Below, one piece after another: positions 6,899 to 14,446 of a stretch of DNA of 28,041 nt. The stretch is from contig JBDHHV010000082.1 of assembly GCA_039589195.1 (NCBI GenBank), positions 1-28,041 on the forward strand, given 5' to 3'. Positions within the stretch are counted from its first letter, which is position 1. Each line of letters starts with the position of its first letter. The notes under the pieces were generated by a model. The model did not search any database, was not told where the DNA came from, and saw only the letters and a program-made list of their open reading frames with translations. Position numbers and translations under genes: made by a program. The DNA comes from JBDHAC01 sp039589195. GTDB lineage: Bacteria; Gemmatimonadota; Gemmatimonadetes; Palauibacterales; Palauibacteraceae.

Positions 6899-8182
6899 TC
6901 AGCGATAGAACCAGTTCACCAGGCTCATCGGAATCGCCGGCAGATACGTCACCAGCACCAACACGGCGAGCAGCACCGCGATAAAGCGGACGTTGACCTT
7001 GCTCACCTCCCAGATGTCCGCCTTGGCCACCGAGCATGCCGTCACGAGCACGCTGGCTACGGGTGGGGTCTGCTGGCCGATCCCGAGATTGAGGGTGACG
7101 ATGAGCCCGAAGTGCACGGGATCGATTCCCGCGGCGCGGACGAGCGGCATGACGATGGGAACGACGAGGATGATGGCCGCTGCCGAGTGGAGGAAGAGCC
7201 CGATGACGAGGAAGAACAGGTTCAGAAGCGCGAGGATCATCCACTTGCTATCGGTGATGGACATGATCCCGGAGGCCACGCGCTGCGGAACCTGCTGCTC
7301 GGTCAGGAAGTCGCCCAGTAACGCCGAGGTGGCGACGAGGAGCATGACCACGGCGGTCTGCACGCCTCCCTCGAGCATGGCCTCTCTCAGATGGGCCATG
7401 TCGAGCTCCCGGTACACGAGGCCCCCGATTACGAGCGCGGCCACGACCGCCAGCCCCGCTCCCTCCGTCGCGGTGACCCAGCCGCTGAAGATCCCGCCCA
7501 GGATGATCAACGGCAGGAGCAGCGCCCAACCGGCTTCTCTGAGCGTCCTCCACACGCGCCGCAATTGAAACGTTTCCTCGACCGGGAAATCGTGGCGCCG
7601 CGCGATCAGATACGCCACGAACATCAGCAAGCACCCTCCGATCAAACCCGGGATGATGCCTGCCACGAACAGCTCGACGATCGAGCTCTCGGACATGACT
7701 CCGTAGATGATCATCGGGATCGAGGGCGGGATGATGACCGCGAGAGTCGCCGCCGAAGACATGACTGCCGCGGCGAACGGCTTCGAGTAGCCGCGCTTCT
7801 CCATCGCCGGGATCAAGAGCGAGCCGAGCGCGGCCACGTCCGCCACCGCGGAGCCCGAGATCTCGGCGAAGAACAGGGACGCGCTGATGCTCACCATCGC
7901 GAGCCCGCCCCGGATGAAGCCCACCAGCGCCGACGCGAATGCGATCAGCCGGCGCGAGATGCCGGTCGCGTTCATGATCGCGCCCGCGAGGATGAACAGC
8001 GGGATAGCGATGAGAGGGAACGAGGTCGCTCCGTCGAATAGCACGAGACCCGCATTCGGGAGCACGGCCGCACCGGAAGTGGCGACCATCGCGATGACCG
8101 CGACGATCCCCAACGCCACCGCGATAGGTACGTTGAGGGTTACGAGGACCAGTAGCCCCACGAACATCAAAAAGAGCGTCAA
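6899..8182 (-). CDS. dctM: TRAP transporter large permease subunit DctM
   Basis: A 427-residue protein with about 12 hydrophobic segments, matching the DctM/SiaM family in length. Typical TRAP-M segments are visible, for example LNVPIAVALGIVAV near the N-terminus, FPLIAIPLFILAGAIMNATGIS, GGLAMVSISASLFFAEISGSAVADVAALGS split by the Gly/Ser-rich loops, and a C-terminal GLIVTLNLGIGQQTPPVASVL-type region. It is the membrane subunit that moves solute together with sodium, in complex with DctQ and loaded by DctP. The start is TTG 8182, which gives the usual MTLFLMF N-terminus; an ATG at 8167 is an alternative. It is the last gene of the aminotransferase-dctP-dctQ-dctM operon, 82 bases after dctQ. 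The substrate cannot be read from the sequence. Confidence 0.93.
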   Translation of the reverse strand: MTLFLMFVGLLVLVTLNVPIAVALGIVAVIAMVATSGAAVLPNAGLVLFDGATSFPLIAIPLFILAGAIMNATGISRRLIAFASALVGFIRGGLAMVSISASLFFAEISGSAVADVAALGSLLIPAMEKRGYSKPFAAAVMSSAATLAVIIPPSIPMIIYGVMSESSIVELFVAGIIPGLIGGCLLMFVAYLIARRHDFPVEETFQLRRVWRTLREAGWALLLPLIILGGIFSGWVTATEGAGLAVVAALVIGGLVYRELDMAHLREAMLEGGVQTAVVMLLVATSALLGDFLTEQQVPQRVASGIMSITDSKWMILALLNLFFLVIGLFLHSAAAIILVVPIVMPLVRAAGIDPVHFGLIVTLNLGIGQQTPPVASVLVTACSVAKADIWEVSKVNVRFIAVLLAVLVLVTYLPAIPMSLVNWFYR

Positions 8183-8264
8183 GCGGCGACCCCCGCCCCC
8201 GCCACGGCTCGACCCGCGTCAAGAGGCGCACCACGGACCGACACGCGAGTTGGCCTGACCGGCG

Positions 8265-8843
8265 TCACGGTTCGGCCCGCCCGGCTTCGCTCGCGCGGTG
8301 TGGTGCCAACGCCTCGGGAACGCTCAGCAGCTCGGCGATGATGAAGAGGAGCGCGCCGATCGGGATCACGGACTGCGCGAGCCTGGCCGGAACCCACGGG
8401 AGGCTGATAAGGGTCGTCCCGCCGAGGACCTGGAGGACCTGCCAGCCCGCCCAGGCCACGACGATGAAGAAGCCGATGACGGCTGTCTCCGCGATCCCCA
8501 CGGCGAGCAGCCGGGGGCGCCCCTCGAGCCTTTCGACGACGGTGGGAACACCGATATGAGCCCGCCTCAGAGCGGCGAGCGCCGCGCCGTAGTACGTGAG
8601 CCAGGCGAGGAGTATCGACGCGACCTCGTCATACCATACCAATGCGGCTCCGAACTTCCGGAACACCACGCCCACGACGACAACGGCGGCCAGAACGGCA
8701 ATCAGCGACAGGACGGCCGTCTCGAGGAGACGCGCGACGACGGCTTTCAAGCGTGACCGGCTGCTCGCACCCGTGGGCCCGGTGGAAGCCTGCGGCGCGC
8801 TCGGCCCCTGCGTCCCCGAGCCGCCCGGCTCAGCCGGTGGCAA
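8265..8843 (-). CDS. dctQ: TRAP transporter small permease subunit DctQ
   Basis: A 192-residue protein. About 30 low-complexity residues (Pro, Gly, Ser, Ala) are followed by four membrane segments, starting with LLETAVLSLIAVLAAVVVVG and including the family-typical WYDEVASILLAWLTYYGAALA and RRAHIGV. DctQ is the small membrane subunit that partners DctM. The annotated start overlaps the dctP stop by 14 bases, which fits translational coupling. The first membrane helix only begins around residue 38, so a shorter start is possible, though the N-terminal extension has no obvious alternative ATG. The gene lies between dctP and dctM in the usual order. Confidence 0.87.
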   Translation of the reverse strand: MPPAEPGGSGTQGPSAPQASTGPTGASSRSRLKAVVARLLETAVLSLIAVLAAVVVVGVVFRKFGAALVWYDEVASILLAWLTYYGAALAALRRAHIGVPTVVERLEGRPRLLAVGIAETAVIGFFIVVAWAGWQVLQVLGGTTLISLPWVPARLAQSVIPIGALLFIIAELLSVPEALAPHRASEAGRAEP

Positions 8844-9861
8844 CGGAGTTGGCCTTCTCGATCAGCTGCCGACCCCCCTCGACCGTCGCCCCGAACTCCT
8901 CGTACACCGCATCGCTGGCGCGCAGGAACGCGTCGCGATCCACCTCGTTCACCTCGATCCCCGCCTCACGCATCTCCTGCAACAGCTCGGCGTCCAGTCG
9001 CTCCGCGGCCTGATACACGAACGCCTGGATGTCGCGCGCGATCTCCTCGACCGTCGCACGGATGTCCTCAGGAAGGCGGTCCCAGCGCCCAGCGCCGACC
9101 ATGACGAAGGCAGGCGAGTACACATGTCCGGTCAGGGAGAGATACTCCTGTACCTCGTGCAGGCGGCCGCCGCGGATTTGCGTGAACGGGTTCTCCTGGC
9201 CGTCCATCACCCCGGTCTGAAGTGCGATGAACACTTCGGAGTACGGCATGGGCGTGGGATTCGCCCCGAGGGCCTGGAAGAGCTTCACCCGCCATATTCC
9301 CCGCGGCGTACGGAGCTTGATTCCGCGTAGATCCTCCGGCTCCACGATCGGGCGCCGGCTGTTGGTAATGTGCCGGAACCCGTTCTCCCATACCGCGAGG
9401 AGTCTGTATCCTCGCGCTTCCGCCAGCGGGGCGAGATCGGGCCACACGACCGCCTCTTCGATTCGCCTCATGTGCCCGCGGTCCTTCACCAGGTACGGCA
9501 TCTCGAACAGACCGAACTGCTCGATGGTGGAAGACATGATCGTGGCGGGGAGCGAGATGTCGACTGTCCCCAGCTTGAGCTTCTGGAGAAGGACTTCATC
9601 GCTGCCCAGCTGACTCGCTCCGAACACCGTGACCTCGACGCGCCCGACCAGACGCTCGTTCACGCGCCGGGCGAACTCGCTTGTCGCCAGGTCGTAGAGC
9701 GAGCCGGGCCCTCCCACGTGGCCGAACTTGAGCTCGATCACGTCGTCGCTCGAGCGACTGCCTCCACAGGCGAACGCCAGGAGCGTAGCGACCATCGCGG
9801 TGAGCGTCTGGCCGGCCCGGGGGGCTGTGTTGCTTCCCGCGCGACCGCGTCGGCGGGTCAC
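8830..9861 (-). CDS. dctP: TRAP transporter solute-binding protein DctP
   Basis: A 343-residue periplasmic solute-binding protein of the DctP family. The N-terminus has a basic stretch and a hydrophobic segment ending LLAFACGG, so Cys32 may be lipidated. Family hallmarks: KFGHVGGPGS at the start of the mature domain, LQKLKLGTVDISL, NGFRHITNSRRPI (Arg163), GIKLRTP (Arg184, the conserved arginine that pairs with a substrate carboxylate) and ALQTGVMDGQENP. A carboxylate-bearing ligand is therefore likely. The start is GTG 9861, which overlaps the stop of the aminotransferase gene (GTGA, 9858-9861); a longer frame upstream lies in the aminotransferase shadow. The link to an aminotransferase hints at an amino acid or 2-oxo acid as ligand, but that is inference. 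Confidence 0.92.
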   Translation of the reverse strand: MTRRRGRAGSNTAPRAGQTLTAMVATLLAFACGGSRSSDDVIELKFGHVGGPGSLYDLATSEFARRVNERLVGRVEVTVFGASQLGSDEVLLQKLKLGTVDISLPATIMSSTIEQFGLFEMPYLVKDRGHMRRIEEAVVWPDLAPLAEARGYRLLAVWENGFRHITNSRRPIVEPEDLRGIKLRTPRGIWRVKLFQALGANPTPMPYSEVFIALQTGVMDGQENPFTQIRGGRLHEVQEYLSLTGHVYSPAFVMVGAGRWDRLPEDIRATVEEIARDIQAFVYQAAERLDAELLQEMREAGIEVNEVDRDAFLRASDAVYEEFGATVEGGRQLIEKANSVATG

Positions 9862-11057
9862 GATCCGTCCGCCGGTGTCGGCGCGGCCGCCGATACCGCG
9901 ACCAGGAACTCCATCGCGGCGTCTACGCCACCCTTCGTATGTGGCACCCCAGCCGCTGCGAGACCCATCTCCACCCCGCACAACGCTCCGGCGAGCGTCA
10001 ACTCGTTGAGATCACCCAGGTGGCCGATGCGGAACACGCTGCCCCTGAGACGACCGAGCCCGGTGCCCAACGACATGTCGAATCGCTCGAGGATCTCACG
10101 ACGCAGCTCGTCCGCACCCGCTCCCCGGGGCATCAGGACGGTGGTGCCCGAGTTGGAATGCGCGCCGGGGTCGATCGAGTAGTTCTCCAACCCCCACGCG
10201 GCCACCGCCCGACGCGTCGCCTCGGCGAAGCGCGCGTGGCGGGCGAAGACGCGATCGAGTCCCTCCTCGCGCAGCATCGCCAGGGCCTCCTCGAGTCCGT
10301 ACAGAAGACCGGTGGCCGGCGTGTACGGGAAGAACCCTTCCTCGTTGAACCGCAGCATGTCGCTCCAGTCCCAGTATGCGCGTGGGAGACGGGCTCGCTC
10401 GTGGGCATCGAGCGCCTTGCCGCTCACCGCCGTGAAGCCGAGCCCCGGGGGTAGCATGAGCCCTTTCTGCGATCCGCTGACGGTCACGTCGACACCCCAC
10501 TCATCGTGCCGGTAGTCGGTGGCACCGAGCGATGAGACTGCGTCCACCATCAGGAGCGCGGGATGCCCGCACCGATCGATGGCGGCTCGGATCGCGCCTA
10601 TGTCACTCGTGACGCCCGTGGAGGTCTCGTTGTGCACTACCAGGACGGCTGCCGCCGTCCCGCCGGAGTCGGCGGAGAGCGCTCCCTCGACGGCGCTCGG
10701 ATCCACCGGCCGGCGCCAGTCGGTCTCGATCTCCAACACCTCGAGCCCCAGCCGTCGGCCGACCTCCGCCCACTTCCCGGCGAAGAACCCCTGGTCGATC
10801 GACAGGACCCGGTCGCCCGGAGAGAGCGTATTCTGAAGGGCGGCCTCCCACGCGCCGCTTCCCGAGGAGGGGAAGATCAGAACCGGCGACTCCGTCTTGA
10901 AGACGGGTCGCACACCTTTGAGCACCCGCCGTCCGAGCTCGGCGAACTCCGGCCCACGGTGATCGATCAGGGCCCGGTTCATGGCCCGCAGGATACGATC
11001 GGGGACAGGGGTGGGACCGGGGAGCTGGAGAAAGTGTCGTCCGCTTCTGTATCGCAA
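9858..11057 (-). CDS. Class V aminotransferase, serine/alanine-glyoxylate type
   Basis: A 399-residue PLP enzyme resembling serine-glyoxylate and alanine-glyoxylate aminotransferases. Visible features: LPGPTPVPDRILRAM (12-26), a cofactor phosphate loop SSGSGAWEAAL (64-74), Asp172 in VDAVSSLGA (binds the pyridine nitrogen), the Schiff-base lysine Lys198 in SGSQKGLMLPPG, and a C-terminal FRIGHLGDLN that matches the family's FRIGHxGD segment. Family members move an amino group from serine or alanine to glyoxylate or pyruvate. The start is TTG 11057, supported by an AGGAGAGG ribosome-binding site just upstream and by the position of the PGPT motif. It is the first gene of the operon, overlapping dctP by 4 bp, so its substrate or product is probably what the TRAP system imports. 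Confidence 0.88.
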   Translation of the reverse strand: MRYRSGRHFLQLPGPTPVPDRILRAMNRALIDHRGPEFAELGRRVLKGVRPVFKTESPVLIFPSSGSGAWEAALQNTLSPGDRVLSIDQGFFAGKWAEVGRRLGLEVLEIETDWRRPVDPSAVEGALSADSGGTAAAVLVVHNETSTGVTSDIGAIRAAIDRCGHPALLMVDAVSSLGATDYRHDEWGVDVTVSGSQKGLMLPPGLGFTAVSGKALDAHERARLPRAYWDWSDMLRFNEEGFFPYTPATGLLYGLEEALAMLREEGLDRVFARHARFAEATRRAVAAWGLENYSIDPGAHSNSGTTVLMPRGAGADELRREILERFDMSLGTGLGRLRGSVFRIGHLGDLNELTLAGALCGVEMGLAAAGVPHTKGGVDAAMEFLVAVSAAAPTPADGS

Positions 11058-11123
11058 GGCGCCCGCCTCTCCTGGGCCGTCCGGACGTGATCCTACGAGG
11101 AGGGAACTGGGGCTTCAGCGACC

Positions 11124-11142
11124 TCCTGACGGGGAGTCAGGA
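11124..11142. promoter_or_regulatory. Perfect hairpin in the aminotransferase operon leader
   Basis: TCCTGAC (11124-11130) and GTCAGGA (11136-11142) form a perfect seven-base-pair stem with a five-base loop. On the minus strand this lies about 70 bases upstream of the aminotransferase start, in the probable 5' untranslated region, and the right arm ends in AGGAGG. It may be an mRNA structure, an operator, or a terminator for transcription from the ADOP gene. Confidence 0.35.
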
Positions 11143-11183
11143 TTAGACCGCGAGGGGTGACCGCGCAACGGGCGGTTCCCTAC

Positions 11184-11205
11184 GTCGCCCCGCGCCGCGG
11201 GCGAC
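11184..11205 (-). terminator. Hairpin just after the ADOP permease stop
   Basis: GTCGCCC (11184-11190) pairs with GGGCGAC (11199-11205) around an eight-base GC-rich loop, 13 bases past the stop codon of the ADOP permease gene on the minus strand. No T-run follows, so it is a candidate rather than a certain terminator. Confidence 0.42.
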
Positions 11206-11217
11206 CGGAACCGACGG

Positions 11218-13902
11218 CTACTCGAAGCGGAGCGCCTCGATCGGGTCCACGCGACCTGCGCGGTGCGCCGGCCAGTAACACGCCACCGCGGCCACGACCG
11301 CCAGGAACAGGGCCGCGAGGGCGAACGTGAGGGGGTCGGCGGTGCTGATCTCGAACACGAGGCTCTGCATCAGCCTCGCGAGCGCCAGCGCCCCGACGCC
11401 GCCCAGCACGACGGCGATCAGCACCAGCCGCAGTCCGCTCTTCACGACCTGAAGGGCGACCGAGCGTGCGCTGGCGCCGAGCGCCATTCGCACCCCGAAC
11501 TCCTGCGTGCGCTGGCTCACCCCGTACGACATCACGCCGTACACGCCCACGCTCGCCAGTAGCAGGGCCACGAGCGCGAACAGGCCGAGGACCAGCATGG
11601 TGAACCGTCGCGCCGCCAGGGACTCGCCCAGCAGATCGGTCATCGTGCTCACGTTGAACAACGGCAGGCTGGAATCCATCGCTTGGAGCTCCTCCCGAAT
11701 GGAGCCGACGTAACCCGCGGGATCCCCCGCCGTCCGCGCGACGATCGCCATGGCCGAGAAATCCGTCCATTGAAGGTGGTGCCAGTAGATCTTCGCACGG
11801 GGGGCCGTTTCGGGGCCATCGTGCCGGACGTCGCCGACGACGCCGATGATCTCGGCCACCAGCGTATCGCCCCACGGCATCGAGATCGTGCGGCCGATCG
11901 GATCCTCGGACGGCCACAGATCGCGCGCCATCGCATCGCTGATCACGACGCGCAGCGGGACACGGCGCGTGTCCCGGCCATCGAACAGACGGCCGCGGAC
12001 GAGGGGGATGCCTACCGTCCGGTAGTAGTCTTTGTGGACCCACCGGATGTCGGCGACCGGCCGTTGACCGGCCTCCGGAACCGGTCGGTCGTTCGCCCAA
12101 AACGAGGTCGCCGAGCCGCTGCCCGCCAGGGGGAGGAAGGTGATCGCGCTCGCGGTGCTCACGCCCGGGATGCTCTGCACGCGGCCCACCAGCTCCTCGA
12201 AGAACCGCACGCGGTCGGCCTCCTCCGCGTAGTCGCCTCCCGGAAGCGCGACCTCCGCCGTAATCAACCCCTCGGTCTCGAGCCCGATGCCGAGGTCCAG
12301 GAGGTTCGAGAAGCTGCGCAGCAGGAGTCCGCTCCCCACGAGGAGCACCAGGGCGAGCGCCACCTCCGCGACGACGAGGGCGCTCCGCGCGCGCAGCACG
12401 CCTCCGCTTCTTCCGGCTCGAGCTCCTCCTTCCTTGAGCGACCCGGCCAGATCCGGCCGTGAGGCCCGGAGAGCGGGCGCGAGCCCGAAGGCAGAACCCG
12501 TAAGGGCCGAGACCCCCAGCGTGAAGGCGATCACGGTTCCACTCACGGAGATCTCGGCTAGCCTCGGGATGTCGGGCCCCAGCCCCACGAGACCCTTCAC
12601 CAGCGCGGACGCCAACCCCAGACCGAGCGCTCCGCCGACGAGGGCGAGGATCGAGCTCTCGGTCAACAGCTGCCGCACCAGTCGCAGGCGGCTCGCTCCG
12701 AGCGCCGTGCGGAGCGCCACCTCCTGCTGGCGTCCCGCCGAGCGCGAGAGCAGGAGATTGGCCACATTCGCGCACGCGATCAGCAGGACGAGCGTCACCG
12801 CGCCGAACAGAATCAGGAGCGGTGTCCTGGCTTCCCCGACCACCTGCTCTTGGAGCGGCACCACGTTCACGGTCCACCCCGTCTGCCGGTTCGGGAACTC
12901 CATCTCGAGCCTGCTCGCGAGCGTGCTCATTTCCGTCTGCGCGCGTTCGACCGAGGTGCCGGGTCGGAGCCGCCCGAGCACCTGCAGCCACCGTCCGTTC
13001 GCCTCCCTGAGCTCGTCCGAGAACTGCTGCGGCATCCAGATGTCCTGCGTCCCCGTCGCGTTGAACGAGTAGGGCAGGAAATCGAAGCGGAAACCCTCGG
13101 GTAGCACGCCGATGACCGGGAGCTCGAGCCCGTTCACGTTGAGGGTGCGCCCGATCACGTCGGGGCTCCCGCCGAAGCGGCGTTGCCAAAAGCCGTGGCT
13201 CAGGAGCACGGGTCTGGGCGCGTCGCTCGCTCGATCCTCCTCGGGGAGGAACACCCGGCCGTGGGCCGCGCTCAGCCCGAGCATCGGGAAGAAGCTCGCG
13301 TTCACCGCCACCACGCCGACGCGCTCCGCGTCCTCCCCTTCGACCAGGTTTCCGCTGGTCCAGGTGATCCCGGCAAGGTCCGCGAAGGTGGTGTTCTCCT
13401 CGCGCCAGGTCACGAAGTTGGCGCCCGAGACGACGTTGGTGGGATTGGCCCTCGGGATGTTGTGCTCCCACACCATCACCAGGCCGTCCGAGTCTTCGAA
13501 GGGGAGGGGACGGAGCAGGACGCCGCTCAGGACGCTGAAGATCGCCGCGTTCGCTCCGATCGCGAGCGCGATCGTGCCAATCACCACCCCGGAAAACACG
13601 GGGCGCTTGATGAGGCCCCTGAGGGCGTACCGGATGTCCTGCATCAACACGTCGAACCTCCACTCTTCCCGACGTAGCCATATGGCGTGAGCCAACGCTC
13701 CCGCGCTCCTCCGTAGCAGATCGAGCGACTCGAACGCGCCCGGTCCTTCGCCCGTCGCCCCTTTCCTCTTCTCCAGTTCGGCCCACCGATGGAGGATCTC
13801 CGCCTCCCACTCCGCGCTCCAGGTCCGGCGCTCCGAGCCGGGAGCCACGTGACCGGCGGCTTGTACGAGCGCGAGGCAGATGGAGAGGAGGGGGTGTGCC
13901 AT
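11218..13902 (-). CDS. ADOP-family ABC transporter permease (MacB/FtsX type)
   Basis: An 894-residue membrane protein of the large permease type called acidobacterial duplicated orphan permease. The N-terminal 85 residues are a charged helical extension typical of ADOP proteins. Then MQDIRYALRGLIKRP leads into the first membrane helix (about 103-127), with GANAAIFSVLSGVLLRPLPF, and a periplasmic MacB-PCD-like domain. Three helices follow with RSAGRQQEVALRTALGASR, then a second periplasmic domain and a C-terminal FtsX-like block ending VDPIEALRFE. The two halves are a duplication of the MacB permease unit. There is no ATPase gene nearby, as usual for ADOP genes. ATG 13902 is 14 bases after the padR stop, so both are cotranscribed. 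Probable roles are export or envelope remodelling; the substrate is unknown. Confidence 0.92.
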   Translation of the reverse strand: MAHPLLSICLALVQAAGHVAPGSERRTWSAEWEAEILHRWAELEKRKGATGEGPGAFESLDLLRRSAGALAHAIWLRREEWRFDVLMQDIRYALRGLIKRPVFSGVVIGTIALAIGANAAIFSVLSGVLLRPLPFEDSDGLVMVWEHNIPRANPTNVVSGANFVTWREENTTFADLAGITWTSGNLVEGEDAERVGVVAVNASFFPMLGLSAAHGRVFLPEEDRASDAPRPVLLSHGFWQRRFGGSPDVIGRTLNVNGLELPVIGVLPEGFRFDFLPYSFNATGTQDIWMPQQFSDELREANGRWLQVLGRLRPGTSVERAQTEMSTLASRLEMEFPNRQTGWTVNVVPLQEQVVGEARTPLLILFGAVTLVLLIACANVANLLLSRSAGRQQEVALRTALGASRLRLVRQLLTESSILALVGGALGLGLASALVKGLVGLGPDIPRLAEISVSGTVIAFTLGVSALTGSAFGLAPALRASRPDLAGSLKEGGARAGRSGGVLRARSALVVAEVALALVLLVGSGLLLRSFSNLLDLGIGLETEGLITAEVALPGGDYAEEADRVRFFEELVGRVQSIPGVSTASAITFLPLAGSGSATSFWANDRPVPEAGQRPVADIRWVHKDYYRTVGIPLVRGRLFDGRDTRRVPLRVVISDAMARDLWPSEDPIGRTISMPWGDTLVAEIIGVVGDVRHDGPETAPRAKIYWHHLQWTDFSAMAIVARTAGDPAGYVGSIREELQAMDSSLPLFNVSTMTDLLGESLAARRFTMLVLGLFALVALLLASVGVYGVMSYGVSQRTQEFGVRMALGASARSVALQVVKSGLRLVLIAVVLGGVGALALARLMQSLVFEISTADPLTFALAALFLAVVAAVACYWPAHRAGRVDPIEALRFE

Positions 13903-13916
13903 CGGTCCCGGTCGCG

Positions 13917-14243
13917 TCAACTCGAGGCCGCTTCGAGACCCCGGAGGTCTCGAGGCAGGACTCGCTCGACGGCGCGAATTCGCTCCGCCTCTTCGAGAAG
14001 GCGCCGCTGTCCGTCCTTCGTGATCTGGTAGTACTTGCGGGGCGGCCGCTTCTCCCGCTGCGCGACCCGCTGGTCTTCCCACTTGGCTCTCAGCAGCCCC
14101 TGCCGCTCGAGCCGGCTCAGCGCCGGGTAGACCGTCCCGCTCGGGAGGGCGGTTCGGTCCATGATGTCGAAGCCGTAGCGCGAACCGGCCGCAACCGCGT
14201 ACAGCACCTGAATGGTCGTGAGTCCCAGCGTCTTTCGAACCAT
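13917..14243 (-). CDS. PadR-family transcriptional regulator
   Basis: A 108-residue protein with a PadR winged helix: LGLTTIQVLYAVAAGSRYGFDIMDRT, then LPSGTVYPALSRLERQGLL (helix-turn-helix, about 33-51) and the wing EKRPPRKYYQITKDGQRRL (65-82). It has the short C-terminal helix of subfamily-2 PadR proteins, used for dimerisation. ATG 14243 is chosen because the PadR fold begins there; the open frame upstream to 14441 runs through the promoter region. The gene is immediately upstream of the ADOP permease and almost certainly controls this operon and possibly the divergent TPR gene. That pairing is a recurring arrangement in Acidobacteriota and Gemmatimonadota. Confidence 0.92.
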   Translation of the reverse strand: MVRKTLGLTTIQVLYAVAAGSRYGFDIMDRTALPSGTVYPALSRLERQGLLRAKWEDQRVAQREKRPPRKYYQITKDGQRRLLEEAERIRAVERVLPRDLRGLEAASS

Positions 14244-14270
14244 GGATCGCCTCGCCGAGGGAATCGAACC

Positions 14271-14301
14271 TGCTTGTATAGAAATGCTATCTATGTAGCA
14301 C
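14271..14301. promoter_or_regulatory. AT-rich promoter/operator between padR and the TPR gene
   Basis: In an otherwise GC-rich region this stretch is rich in A and T. It contains the inverted repeat ATAG-AAATG-CTAT (14278-14290) followed by CTATGTAG. It sits 28 bases upstream of the padR start, where an autoregulated padR promoter and operator would be expected. On the minus strand, TATACA near 14278 could serve as a -10 box. PadR proteins usually bind short AT-containing inverted repeats; binding here is inference. Confidence 0.42.
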
Positions 14302-14446
14302 ATCCACGGCAAGCGACGGACACCGCCACGCCGCCCGTCAACTGGCTCACGCCGCCCGAACGTGCGAGACGGACGACCACCCCCTACTCTGTTCGGAATC
14401 GTTTCGGCCCGGGAGGCCGACGCCATCCCACAGGAGGTCATGGAAG

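Noticed and set aside
11180..13810. 876-codon open frame on the minus strand, offset from the ADOP gene
   Set aside because: It is Arg-, Gly- and Pro-rich with no domain and lies fully inside the ADOP permease gene. High GC content keeps stop codons out of alternative frames.
14258..14273. GGGAATCGAACCTGC resembles the T-arm of a tRNA on the minus strand
   Set aside because: The stem halves do not pair (GCAGG against CCCTC on the minus strand) and no other tRNA arms are present. The site is the padR leader.
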